From Planctomycetota bacterium (GTDB lineage Bacteria; Planctomycetota; B129-G9), in NCBI GenBank assembly GCA_030622295.1, contig JAUXGI010000002.1, positions 1 to 17,086 on the forward strand: DNA of 17,086 nucleotides, in the 5' to 3' direction. How positions within the stretch are numbered: the first letter of the stretch is position 1; each line of letters begins with the position of its first letter. A program made the translations under genes and the position numbers. The notes below the pieces were generated by a model that was not told where the DNA came from, made no database searches, and worked only from the letters and a program-made list of their open reading frames with translations. Below, one piece after another: positions 6,501-15,120 of the stretch.

Positions 6501-8498
6501 TTACCGAATCCCGCTCTGCGCGGCAGCGAGGGGTAATTCAATCCTGAACATCGTCCCTTCACCCACGGCGCTTTCCACGCTTATCTGCCCGGAATGCATC
6601 TTGAGTATCCCGTAAGATATCGCCAGGCCCAGGCCGGTGCCCTCGCCCATCTTTTTGGTGGTGAAGAACGGCGTGAACAATTTCTTCAGATTTTCCTCCG
6701 GTATCCCGCATCCCGTATCCCGCACGAGTACCTCAACCGCCGAGGCGTCTTTCATCCTGGTTGTCAGGGTCAGCGTGCCGCCGTCTTTCATCGCCCAGAC
6801 GGCGTTACTTATCAGGTTCACGAAAACCTGCTGCAGTTGACTGCCGTCAACCGTCATCGACGGTATTGTCCGGTCAAAGCGCTTCACCACCTTGATGTCA
6901 TCCAGGCCGGGCGCAGCGCTGAGAGCCTCCAGGGATTTCTCAAGAATCTCGTTAATGTCCGTGGACTCTCTCTCGAACGAACCCTGGCGGCTGAAATTCA
7001 AAAGGTCCCTGACGATGTTCTTGCACCTTGTCGCCTCGGACATTATCATCTTCACGTCTTCTTCGCTCTCGTCCTTTCCCTTGAGTTGTTTGAGAAGGAG
7101 GTGCGCGTACAGCAGGATCGAGCCGAGCGGGTTGTTCAACTCGTGCGCGATACCGGCGGACAACTGCCCCATGCCGGCCAGTCTCTCGGCCTGTATCAAC
7201 TGATCCCGGGTGTCCTTCAATTTCTTGTGAGAACTCTCCAGGTCAGCCAGTGCATCTTCCAGACCTTCTATCAGGTAAGGGAGACACATCTCGGGTTCCG
7301 CCAGGCCCTGGCATACCGCCACGGCCTTCTCGCGGCAAGTTGGATAGCCGCAGGCGCCGCAGTCCAGTTCATCCTCCGACGAAAACTTCCTCATCTTTCC
7401 CAGTATCGCCGCTATCTCTTCCTCAGTCGGGTACGGCAGGGTCTTGTCATCGGCAGTAAACGCCCTGCTCATGTCAACGTCCGCAAAGACCTTTCTGCCG
7501 TCTTCCTTGCCCAGTTGGTTCGCACGCTCCGCGCTCCACTTCACATAGTCGGCCACTATCTCGCGCCTGCGGAATGTGCTGAGGTCGTTGAGCATCTTCG
7601 GCCCGGCGATACAACCCTCGCAGAACAGGACGTCCAGGAGTTTCGCATGTACATTACCTCTTCGCGCCTCGCGGAGCAGCGGTATGGCACGTTCCTTGCC
7701 TTCCGAGACTATGATGTCCTTCTCCAGCACGTCCTGGCTCAGGCCGGAACTCTTCAACAGCCCGCCCGATATCGGGAACGACCGCGCCACTCCCGCGTCC
7801 GGACCGTCGAAATCTGATGACTCCATGTTCACCAGGTCAACGTTTCTCTCCTCGAGCATCTGGGTAAATTCCTTGAAGGTCAGGACTGCGCTCACCAGTC
7901 CGGCGACGTTCTTGTCCTCCATTTCCACCTTCTTGGCGATACACGGGCCGATGAATACGATTCTGGGTTTGTCGCCATATCTGCGTTTCAGCGCCCTGGC
8001 AAGCGCTATCATCGGCGAAACGACAGGCGCGAGGCACGGCACCAGTTGCGGCAGGTATTTCTCGACGTAGCCGACGATCGCCGGACACGGGGTTGTTATC
8101 AACAGCCCGCCGTTCTGCCTGACGAGTTTTTCGTAAGCCGCGCTGACGAGAGCCGCCCCCAGTGCAACCTCCCAGACCTCCGAGAAACCCAATACCCTGG
8201 CACCGGCGACAACCTGACCGGGCTTCAGAGTGTCAAAGGCCGCGGGAAAAGACGGCGCAAGACAGGCGATGACCTGACCGTCATTCTCAAGCATGTCATA
8301 GACGATTTCTTTGTGGCTCAGGATGCTCTTTGCGCCCTGTTTGCAGACCTTCACGCAGTTGCCGCAGGCGATGCAGCGCTCCTCTATCACCATCGCCTGC
8401 CCCTCGACGACCTTTATCGCCTTGGCTGGGCACTCGCGCACGCAGGTGTAACACCTGCGGCACTTCTCCTTGATTGTAGTAACTACGCCCATCGCCAC
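6501..8498 (-). CDS. HydS-like sensor: ferredoxin + degenerate H-cluster domain + Fe-S domain + histidine kinase
   Basis: This 665-residue soluble protein combines hydrogenase-like and kinase parts. Two [4Fe-4S] motifs come first (C13/16/19/23 and C42/45/48/52). An [FeFe]-hydrogenase-like domain (about 70-310) follows with altered motifs: TTPCP (135-139) in place of TSCCP, GPCIAKK (184-190) in place of MPCxxK, and CEGC (293-296) in place of CxxGC. A (Fe-S) domain has C380, C383, C388 and C405. The kinase part has H452 (AHELNNPLG), N565, D594 and GEGTGLGL (618-625). Loss of the proton-relay Cys and the shortened last motif argue against normal H2 catalysis and for sensing of H2 or redox state. 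The start is GTG 8498, with a GAGG site four bases away; ATG 8492 is an alternative. It lies between the HydA and receiver genes. Confidence 0.88.
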   Translation of the reverse strand: MAMGVVTTIKEKCRRCYTCVRECPAKAIKVVEGQAMVIEERCIACGNCVKVCKQGAKSILSHKEIVYDMLENDGQVIACLAPSFPAAFDTLKPGQVVAGARVLGFSEVWEVALGAALVSAAYEKLVRQNGGLLITTPCPAIVGYVEKYLPQLVPCLAPVVSPMIALARALKRRYGDKPRIVFIGPCIAKKVEMEDKNVAGLVSAVLTFKEFTQMLEERNVDLVNMESSDFDGPDAGVARSFPISGGLLKSSGLSQDVLEKDIIVSEGKERAIPLLREARRGNVHAKLLDVLFCEGCIAGPKMLNDLSTFRRREIVADYVKWSAERANQLGKEDGRKVFADVDMSRAFTADDKTLPYPTEEEIAAILGKMRKFSSEDELDCGACGYPTCREKAVAVCQGLAEPEMCLPYLIEGLEDALADLESSHKKLKDTRDQLIQAERLAGMGQLSAGIAHELNNPLGSILLYAHLLLKQLKGKDESEEDVKMIMSEATRCKNIVRDLLNFSRQGSFERESTDINEILEKSLEALSAAPGLDDIKVVKRFDRTIPSMTVDGSQLQQVFVNLISNAVWAMKDGGTLTLTTRMKDASAVEVLVRDTGCGIPEENLKKLFTPFFTTKKMGEGTGLGLAISYGILKMHSGQISVESAVGEGTMFRIELPLAAAQSGIR

Positions 8499-8542
8499 AA
8501 GGCCTCAAAGCGGAAGTTGTTTTGCTCCTGTTGCGGAAAGTG

Positions 8543-8590
8543 GTTTCTCACGCTCGGGGAGTCAGACCCCCTCGCCCCCCTCGCGGGGTC
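8543..8590 (-). repeat. Dispersed GGGGTCTGAC repeat, copy D, touching the hydA stop codon
   Basis: On the minus strand the core GGGGTCTGACTCCCCGAGC is followed directly by GTGAGAAACC, the shortest spacer of any copy. GACCCC (8565-8570) can pair with GGGGTC (8585-8590), and that second arm runs into the hydA stop codon (8591-8589). It fills most of the 90-base gap between hydA and the sensor kinase gene. Confidence 0.8.
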
Positions 8591-10421
8591 ACTTTGCCGC
8601 GCCTGCCTTCTCCGGTTCTTTCTCCTCTTCAACGAGGAGTTCATTGTACTTTCCCCGTCGCGTGTAATGAGTATGCAACAACTCGTGAGATTTATGGCCG
8701 AGCGGCTTGCCGAGGAACTCCTCGTACAATTGCCTGATGGCCGGGTTCTCGTGTGATTTGCGGTATTTTTTGCCCTCGTCTTCTCTGTATATCGAGGCGA
8801 TTCGCGCGCGGCGCACTTCATCGGTGGTCAGCCTGGGCTGCCCGCCGCCGCCGATGCAGCCGCCCGGGCAACACATGACTTCTATGAAGTGGTAATCGGC
8901 CTCGCCGGCAACGACTCTCTCCAGCACCTTGCGGGCGTTGCCCAGGCCATGTGCAACCGCGACCTTGGCCGTCACGCCTTCCAGGAACTTCCACTCGGTC
9001 ACGGTTCTTTCGATCTTCAGCTCCGCCTCTTTCACGCCTTCGAGTCCCATGATGGGCTTCACGTGAAGGTTTTCGGACGGCAGTTCCCTGCCCGTTACAA
9101 CTTCGTAGACCGTTCTCAGCGCCGCTTCCATCACGCCGCCCGTGTTGGCGAACACGTCCGCGGCTCCGGTGGACGCCCCGAGCGGCATGTCGAACTCTTC
9201 ATCCGGCAGGTTCACGAAATCTATTCCCGCTTCCTTAATCATCTGGCCCGCCTCTCGCGTCGTCAGGACCGCATCGACGTCCTGGTAGCCGCTGGAGCGC
9301 ATTTCGGGCCGCTCGCATTCGAACTTCTTCGCGGTGCACGGCATGATGGAGACGACGTACATCCTTGCGGGGTCCACGCCGACCTTTTCGGCGTAATATG
9401 TCTTCGCAATAGGCCCGAACATCTGCTGCGGCGACTTGCAGGTGGACACGTTCTCGCTGAGTTGCGGGAAGAAGTGTTCCATATACTTTATCCAGCCCGG
9501 GCTGCACGACGTTATCTGCGGCAGGGCTATGTCCTCGCCGTCCACGAGTTTTCTCTTCAGCCTGTCGAGCAGTTCGTGGCCTTCTTCCATGATGGTAAGG
9601 TCGGCGGCGAACTCGGTATCGAATACGCCGTCGAAGCCCATGCGTCTGAGCGCGGCGACCATCTTCTTCGTGACAAGGCTGCCCGGGGGCATGTCGAAGC
9701 ATTCGCCGATTGCGGAGCGCACCGCGGGGGCGGTCTGCACAACTACGAACTTCTCCGGGTCTTCCAGGGATTCCCAGACGCGCCCGACGTGCGATTTCTC
9801 CGTAATAGCCCCCACCGGGCACACGGCGGCACACTGGCCGCACTGGACGCACAGCACGCTGTTGAGCGGGTCGTTGAAGGCGGGGGCAATCACCGTGTCG
9901 AACCCCCGGCCGATGAAGTTGATGGCATTGACGCCCTGGATATCGCTGCACACCGCCACGCACCTGCGGCAGAGAATGCACTTGCTCGAATCGCGCACAA
10001 GCCCCGCCGCGGAATCGTCCACCTGCGAGGCGGAATGGGCGCCTTCGTACGTTACCTCGCGGATGCCGAACTCCTCGGCGAGTTTCTGCAACTCGCAGTT
10101 CTGGTTGCGCTCGCACGTATTGCATTCGAAGGGGTGATCTGAAAGGATGAGTTCGAGCACGGTCTTGCGAGCCTCGCGCACCTTTTTGGTGTGCGTAAAC
10201 ACTTCCATGCCTTCGCTGACTTCCGTCAGGCACGAGGGCAGCAGGCCGCGCGCGTTCTTTACCTCCACAAGGCACACGCGGCATGCACCTATCGCCTGGA
10301 CTCCTTCCAGATAGCACAGGGTCGGAATTCTTACGCCGCTGTGCTGTGCGGCCTGTAGAATCGTTTCACCTTCCGCGGCCGTCACCGGCTGGTTGTTGAT
10401 CTTTAAGTTGATTGTGGTCAT
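8589..10421 (-). CDS. hndD: [FeFe]-hydrogenase catalytic subunit (HndD/HydA type) with atypical L1 motif
   Basis: This is the H-cluster subunit of the multimeric NAD-linked hydrogenase, 610 residues. The N-terminal [2Fe-2S] domain has C36, C47, C50, C64, and a His-ligated [4Fe-4S] has H96, C100, C103, C109. Two [4Fe-4S] clusters use C148/151/154/158 and C191/194/197/201. Of the H-cluster motifs, L2 is MPCTAKKFE (C362) and L3 is EVMCCPGGCIGGGG (C518, C522); both are normal. L1 reads TSCSPGW (304-310): the proton-relay Cys306 is present, but the next Cys, normally a [4Fe-4S] ligand, is Ser307. A new Cys328 appears in STCKSPQQ. The small-subunit-like C-terminus (ENPAIRQLYEEFLG, LLHTHY) is intact. 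ATG 10421 is preferred over 10433 because a GGGAA site precedes it and the N-terminus fits the family. It follows hndC by 37 bases. Confidence 0.95.
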   Translation of the reverse strand: MTTINLKINNQPVTAAEGETILQAAQHSGVRIPTLCYLEGVQAIGACRVCLVEVKNARGLLPSCLTEVSEGMEVFTHTKKVREARKTVLELILSDHPFECNTCERNQNCELQKLAEEFGIREVTYEGAHSASQVDDSAAGLVRDSSKCILCRRCVAVCSDIQGVNAINFIGRGFDTVIAPAFNDPLNSVLCVQCGQCAAVCPVGAITEKSHVGRVWESLEDPEKFVVVQTAPAVRSAIGECFDMPPGSLVTKKMVAALRRMGFDGVFDTEFAADLTIMEEGHELLDRLKRKLVDGEDIALPQITSCSPGWIKYMEHFFPQLSENVSTCKSPQQMFGPIAKTYYAEKVGVDPARMYVVSIMPCTAKKFECERPEMRSSGYQDVDAVLTTREAGQMIKEAGIDFVNLPDEEFDMPLGASTGAADVFANTGGVMEAALRTVYEVVTGRELPSENLHVKPIMGLEGVKEAELKIERTVTEWKFLEGVTAKVAVAHGLGNARKVLERVVAGEADYHFIEVMCCPGGCIGGGGQPRLTTDEVRRARIASIYREDEGKKYRKSHENPAIRQLYEEFLGKPLGHKSHELLHTHYTRRGKYNELLVEEEKEPEKAGAAK

Positions 10422-10458
10422 GGCAGTTCCCATTGTAATTATGAGTTATCGCCCACGG

Positions 10459-13400
10459 TTACTTTTCCTCACGGTAATCGCATCTGAGGCACCTTTCCGC
10501 CTCGAGACGCGCCTGTTTTTCGGTAAGCGCGATTTCAACTTCGTGGAAGTTGCGCCGCCTGTCCGAAAGAGCGACGGTCGGTGTGTCGACGCGCGGCGTC
10601 TCGACCGGGTCGGCGTCGGGGTCGAACTTCGTGTCCAGGACCTTCTCCCCGGTCCAGGGATACTTGAAGTCCGGCTCCTGCATGATGTACCGGTCTATGC
10701 AGACCGCCGTCTCCTGGCCGTCGGCTATTGCGTGCACGACGCTTGACGGCCCGCGGACAATGTCGCCGCCGGCAAAGACATAGGGCAGATTCGTCGCGCG
10801 GCTGTCTCTGTCTATCTGCACCGTCTTGTTGCGATTGAGTTGCAGGACACCGTCGCCCCTGAAGGCGTCTTCATCGGTCTGCTGTCCGATGGCCACTATC
10901 GCGGTGTCCACGGGCAGGTCGAAGGCGCTCTCTTCAACGGGCACGGGTCGCCTGCGGCCGCTCCTGTCGAACTCGCCCAGCGACATGTTCCGGCAGGTGA
11001 CCGCCCTCAGCCGGCCGTCCTCGGTGAGGAACTTCACCGGCGTAACCAGGTACTTCACCCGGATGCCTTCTCTCTCGGCTTCGTCCAGTTCCTCGGGGCT
11101 GACCGGCATTTCGTCGCGGGTTCTGCGGTAAATGAGGGTGACGCTGTCGGAATCGAGCCTCAAGGCGGTGCGCGCGGAGTCAATCGCGGCATGTCCGCCG
11201 CCGATGACGACGACGTCGCCCAACCTGGCCAGATCTTCGCCCGTATTTGTCTTTTCCAGGAAGTCTACGGCTCCGTGGACGCCCCGGGCGTCTTCGCCCT
11301 CGATGCCGAGTCTCATGCTGCCCCACGCGCCGATGGCCAGATAAACGGCGTCGAAGCCCTCTTCCCTGAGTCCCTCAATCGTGAAATCCTTCCCCAGGCT
11401 CGTGTTTGTCTTTATCTCGACGCCGAGGTTGCGGATAAGGCGGATTTCCTGGTCCAGGACTTTCTTGGGCAGACGGTACTCCGGGATGCCGTATCTCAGC
11501 ATTCCACCCGGTTCGGGGCGCGATTCGAAGACAGTCGGCTTGTAGCCGATTCGCGCCAGGAAGTAGGCGCACGACAGGCCGGACGGCCCCGCGCCGATTA
11601 TCGCCACCTTGTGCCTTGCCCTGTTCTCATCCTCCACCACAACCGGCATTGAGAAATATTCCGTCTCCGTGTCGGCCAGGAATCTCTTGAGCGCGCGTAT
11701 CGAAACGGGAGAATCCAGTTGTGTCCTGCGGCACTTTGTCTCGCAGGTGTGCATGCACACGCGAGAGCAAATCGACGGGAAGGGGTTGCGCTCCCTGTGC
11801 AGTTCGAGCGCTTCGCGGTAACGCCCCTCGCTAATCAGGCTGACGTAGCCGGGGACGTCCACTCCCGCAGGGCACTCGTTCTGGCAGGGCGCTCTCACCA
11901 AGTCGGCGCAGACTCCCGCGCGGCAATACTTGTAGCGGATGTGCTCTTCGTATTCCTCCCGGAAGTGTCTTATAGTCGAGAGCACGGGGTTTGGAGCCGT
12001 CTGCCCCAGGCCGCACAACGCCGTTTCCTTTATCCGGTAGGCCAGTTTTTCAAGTTTCTCGATGTCGCCCTCTTCGCCCTTGCCCTGGGTGATTCGTTCG
12101 AGGATTTCAAGCATGCGCTTTGTGCCTATGCGGCAGGGGGGGCACTTGCCGCACGATTCGTCCTGGACGAATTCGAGGAAAAAGCGCGCCAGGTCCACCA
12201 TGCACGTATTGTCATCCATGATGATGAGCCCGCCGGAACCCATGATGGCGCCGAGTTTGTCAAGGGATTCGTAATCCACGGGGACATTGAGATGTTCTTT
12301 CGGGATGCATCCACCGCTTGGTCCGCCGATTTGTGCCGCCTTGAACGGCCGGCCGTCCCTGATGCCGCCGCCTATGTCGTAAACGATCTCGCCCAGCATC
12401 GTACCCATCGGAACTTCGACCAGGCCGACGTTGTTCACCGCGCCTGTCAACGCGAATATCTTCGTGCCCTTGCTCTTTTCCGTGCCGACCTCCGTATACC
12501 AGTCCGCGCCGTTGCGGATTATCAGGGGGACGTTGGCGTAGGTCTCAACATTGTTCAGCACGGTGGGTCTGCCCCACAGGCCCTTTTGCGCGGGAAAGGG
12601 CGGACGGGGGCGCGGCTCGCCTCGCCTGCCCTCGATGGAGGCCATGAGCGCGGTTTCCTCGCCGCAGACAAACGCTCCGGCACCCTTGGATATCTCTATA
12701 TCGAAGGAGAAATCGGAATCGAAGATGTTGTCGCCCAGCAATCCGTATTCTCTGCAGACATTGATGGCTTTGCCCAGGCGCTCGAGCGCGAGCGGATATT
12801 CCGCCCGGCAGTATACGTAGCCCCTGGATGCCCCCACGGCGCGGGCGGCTATTATCATGCCTTCAACGACGGCGTGGGGGTCGGCCTCCAGGATGGAACG
12901 GTCCATGAACGCGCCCGGGTCGCCCTCGTCGGCGTTGCAGAGTACATACTTTTGGTCAGCGCTTTCCCTGGCCGCGAACTCCCACTTCAGCCCCGTCGGG
13001 AAACCGCCGCCGCCGCGGCCGCGAAGGCCGGACTTCTTGACCTCGTCGACAATTCCCTGAGGGGTTATCTCTTTGACGGCCCTGTACGCCGCCTCGTAGC
13101 CCTCTCGCGCGATGTATTCGTCGATGTTCTCCGCCGCAATAAGTCCCTTGTTGCGAAGCACGCGGGTTTTCTGCTTGCCGAAGAACGGTATGTCGTGCAG
13201 GTAAGGGATGACCTTTTCCGTCTTTGCGTCAACGTACATCAGGCGCTTGACCGGTCTGCCCTTGAGGATGTGCTCCTCCACGAGTTCCGGTGCGTCCTCG
13301 GGCTTCAGTTTCTGGTAGAAGTATCCCCCCGGATACATCACCATGATCGGTCCGTTCGCGCAAAAGCCGTTGCAGCCGGTCTCTACGATGTTAACTTCGT

Positions 13401-13515
13401 CGAGGAGATCACGCTTTTCGAGTTCCCGGAGTATCGCCTCCTTAACAAGTTGCACACCGCCGGCGAGACAACTTGTTCCAAAACACATCAGGAGATGCGC
13501 TCTTATCCTTTTCAT
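10459..13515 (-). CDS. hndC: NuoF-like flavin subunit (HndC/HydB) fused to a GltD/NfnB-like NAD(P) oxidoreductase
   Basis: This is a 1018-residue fusion. The N-terminal thioredoxin-like [2Fe-2S] domain has C11, C16, C48, C52. The NuoF core has GRGGGGFPTG (166-175) for FMN, a GAGAFVCGEETAL stretch (278-290) for NADH, and a [4Fe-4S] at C455, C458, C461, C501. H525, C531 and C536 (HIRYKYCRAGVC) resemble the zinc site of HydB. HydB normally ends in two ferredoxin clusters; here a GltD-like part follows instead. It has eight Cys at 544-595 (PCQNEC, CSRVCMHTCETKC), an FAD motif GAGPSG near 641, an NAD(P) motif GGGHAA near 772 with YRR near 797, and CLRCD at the end. The YRR favours NADPH by analogy with GltD. 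ATG 13515 has a GAGGGA site; the ATG at 13530 has none. Confidence 0.92.
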   Translation of the reverse strand: MKRIRAHLLMCFGTSCLAGGVQLVKEAILRELEKRDLLDEVNIVETGCNGFCANGPIMVMYPGGYFYQKLKPEDAPELVEEHILKGRPVKRLMYVDAKTEKVIPYLHDIPFFGKQKTRVLRNKGLIAAENIDEYIAREGYEAAYRAVKEITPQGIVDEVKKSGLRGRGGGGFPTGLKWEFAARESADQKYVLCNADEGDPGAFMDRSILEADPHAVVEGMIIAARAVGASRGYVYCRAEYPLALERLGKAINVCREYGLLGDNIFDSDFSFDIEISKGAGAFVCGEETALMASIEGRRGEPRPRPPFPAQKGLWGRPTVLNNVETYANVPLIIRNGADWYTEVGTEKSKGTKIFALTGAVNNVGLVEVPMGTMLGEIVYDIGGGIRDGRPFKAAQIGGPSGGCIPKEHLNVPVDYESLDKLGAIMGSGGLIIMDDNTCMVDLARFFLEFVQDESCGKCPPCRIGTKRMLEILERITQGKGEEGDIEKLEKLAYRIKETALCGLGQTAPNPVLSTIRHFREEYEEHIRYKYCRAGVCADLVRAPCQNECPAGVDVPGYVSLISEGRYREALELHRERNPFPSICSRVCMHTCETKCRRTQLDSPVSIRALKRFLADTETEYFSMPVVVEDENRARHKVAIIGAGPSGLSCAYFLARIGYKPTVFESRPEPGGMLRYGIPEYRLPKKVLDQEIRLIRNLGVEIKTNTSLGKDFTIEGLREEGFDAVYLAIGAWGSMRLGIEGEDARGVHGAVDFLEKTNTGEDLARLGDVVVIGGGHAAIDSARTALRLDSDSVTLIYRRTRDEMPVSPEELDEAEREGIRVKYLVTPVKFLTEDGRLRAVTCRNMSLGEFDRSGRRRPVPVEESAFDLPVDTAIVAIGQQTDEDAFRGDGVLQLNRNKTVQIDRDSRATNLPYVFAGGDIVRGPSSVVHAIADGQETAVCIDRYIMQEPDFKYPWTGEKVLDTKFDPDADPVETPRVDTPTVALSDRRRNFHEVEIALTEKQARLEAERCLRCDYREEK

Positions 13516-13537
13516 TGATGGTTCCCTCATAATTTTT

Positions 13538-13924
13538 CTAGTCTTCGGTGTCCATGCCCTCTGTAAGCACGTATTCCATAACCGGCTTGCCGCCGATTAC
13601 GTGTTCCTTGAAGATGCGGTCCATCTTTTCATCGTTAAGCAGTGCATATCGGACCGGCTTTTCGTTGAGCCGTTCGACCGTCACGAGCGGTTCGTGGCTG
13701 CACAGCCCCAGGCAACCGGAAGTCGTGGCCCGGATGTCCTTGCGTCCGGATTTTTCCAGGTTGTCCAGCAGGACGCGCATGATGTCACGAGCGCCTGCAG
13801 CTATCCCGCACGTTCCCATGTGCACCGTCACGCAGACCTTATATCCTCCCTCGCGCAGAGAGTTCTTGCGCTGCACCTCGGTTTTGATTTTCCTCAGATC
13901 CGCGAGGTTGCGTATCTTTGTCAT
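13538..13924 (-). CDS. hndB: Small [2Fe-2S] thioredoxin-like ferredoxin subunit (HndB type)
   Basis: This 128-residue protein matches the extra small subunit of four-subunit NAD(P)-reducing [FeFe] hydrogenases (HndB). Candidate cluster ligands are C31, C39, C71 and C75, within CVTVHMGTCGIAAGA and SGCLGLCSHEPL. The family is predicted to hold a [2Fe-2S] cluster and to take part in electron transfer or complex assembly. The start ATG 13924 has a strong GGAGG site. It sits 15 bases after hndA and 22 before hndC, a tight operon arrangement. C-terminal charged residues (TEGMDTED) are not diagnostic. Confidence 0.9.
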   Translation of the reverse strand: MTKIRNLADLRKIKTEVQRKNSLREGGYKVCVTVHMGTCGIAAGARDIMRVLLDNLEKSGRKDIRATTSGCLGLCSHEPLVTVERLNEKPVRYALLNDEKMDRIFKEHVIGGKPVMEYVLTEGMDTED

Positions 13925-13939
13925 TGTAAGGCCTCCAGG

Positions 13940-14470
13940 TTAGACTGCCGCTTCTTCCGGTTCCGTGATTTCTTCTGCGTATTGCTCCAGTATCGCACCG
14001 ATCTTTGTCGGCTTCACGCGGCGGTGCACATCCTCGTCCACCCGTACCGCCGGGGCAAGACCACAGGCACCGAAACAACGCGCCACCTCCAGGGTAAATT
14101 GCCCGTCGGGGGTTGTCGCGCCTACGTCTATACCGAGTTTCTGTTTGAACGCTTCGAGTACCCTCTTGCCGCCGCGTACGTAGCACGCCGTACCCAAACA
14201 CACGCTTACCGTGTGCTTGCCGCGCGGCTGGGTGGTAAAGAAATGATAGAACGACACTACCCCGTACACCTCGCTCATCGGGATATCCAGCACCTCGCTG
14301 ACGTGCCTGATGGCGGATCGGGGGATGTACCCGAACAGGCCCTGCGCGACGTGCAGCGCAGGTATCAGTCCGCCCGGCATGCCCTTATACGCTTCCAGTT
14401 GGTCGTCAAGCGTAGCCAGGAGTTCTTCCTCCAACACTTCGCAACTGCATTTCTCTGTACTGGCTGTCAT
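13940..14470 (-). CDS. hndA: NuoE-like [2Fe-2S] hydrogenase subunit (HndA/HydC type)
   Basis: This 176-residue NuoE/24-kDa homologue has the [2Fe-2S] ligands C91, C96, C132 and C136 (VCLGTACYVRG and ARCFGACGLAP). A helical N-terminus contains the conserved LIPALHVAQGLFGYIP and YGVVSFYHFF stretches. It pairs with the NuoF-like subunit to carry electrons from NADH/FMN. The start ATG 14470 overlaps the stop of the upstream HATPase gene as ATGA and has a GGAGAG site; the longer ORF start is rejected because it runs through that gene. The length and motifs are normal. Confidence 0.95.
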   Translation of the reverse strand: MTASTEKCSCEVLEEELLATLDDQLEAYKGMPGGLIPALHVAQGLFGYIPRSAIRHVSEVLDIPMSEVYGVVSFYHFFTTQPRGKHTVSVCLGTACYVRGGKRVLEAFKQKLGIDVGATTPDGQFTLEVARCFGACGLAPAVRVDEDVHRRVKPTKIGAILEQYAEEITEPEEAAV

Positions 14471-15096
14471 TTGCGTCTCTCCAAATCGTTGAAATTCGAG
14501 GATGTCTCCTTGATACCCCCCTGTCGCATAAGAATCGACTTGAAATCCATCTCGCCTTCCTTGAAGTGGACGAGCAGGTTTTCGAGACTGTCCAGCACCC
14601 TGCATACCGCCTGGATATCCGCGCGAAAACCCGGTCCGTTTTCCTGCGACAACGCCTCCGTATCCAGAACCACCCGCTCGCGGCCGACATGGTGCTCATA
14701 ATGAAATTCCACGCCGGGATAACCGACCAGCAGCGTCTTAAGCGTTGCGATTACGTCGCCGAGCGGGGGGCAGTCCAGATGACGCTTGTTGAAAACCGCC
14801 GTCAGACGGGTGCCCGCCCCCGGCTCCGATTCAATTTTCACCGCGCCGCCGGTGAGTTCCGCAGACTCCTTCAGGAGAGGAAGCCCGAGGCCGACCCGCT
14901 TGGACCCGCCCGTCGTGTAGAAAGGGTCAAATGCCCGCTCGACCTCTTCCGCGGTCATACCGCCGCCGTCATCGGTGACCGTTACGGTCAGGGTGCCGGC
15001 GTCGGTGTCGCTCATGACGAGAATGCTTACTTTCCCCGCGCCAGCGTGCACCGAGTTCTCGACAATGTCAAGTATGTTCAGCGAAATTTCCTGCAA
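14467..15096 (-). CDS. Stand-alone HATPase_c (GHKL) ATP-binding protein of unknown role
   Basis: This 209-residue protein has a GHKL ATPase fold: N-box DIVENSVHAGA (N14), G1 DDGGGM (D42 region) and G2 KRVGLGLPLL (about 86-95). There is no HisKA dimerisation helix or phospho-His, so it is not a standard sensor kinase. The C-terminal half (about 107-209) is not recognised. Similar lone ATPase genes occur beside NAD-linked hydrogenase genes, but their job is unknown. Anti-sigma-type kinase or assembly ATPase are options. The start must be TTG 15096: only eight codons separate it from an in-frame TGA and none is ATG or GTG. The encoded N-terminus (QEISLNILDIVENS) is typical. It overlaps hndA by four bases. 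Confidence 0.85.
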   Translation of the reverse strand: MQEISLNILDIVENSVHAGAGKVSILVMSDTDAGTLTVTVTDDGGGMTAEEVERAFDPFYTTGGSKRVGLGLPLLKESAELTGGAVKIESEPGAGTRLTAVFNKRHLDCPPLGDVIATLKTLLVGYPGVEFHYEHHVGRERVVLDTEALSQENGPGFRADIQAVCRVLDSLENLLVHFKEGEMDFKSILMRQGGIKETSSNFNDLERRK

Positions 15097-15120
15097 AGTC
15101 TCTTGCCCCGCTGTAGTGGG

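Noticed and set aside
8889..10142. 417-codon open frame on the + strand
   Set aside because: Antisense to hydA; no domain or ribosome site that would support it.
11719..13518. 599-codon open frame on the + strand
   Set aside because: It lies entirely antisense to the NuoF-GltD fusion gene, shows no recognisable domain, and is explained by high third-position GC of the minus-strand gene.
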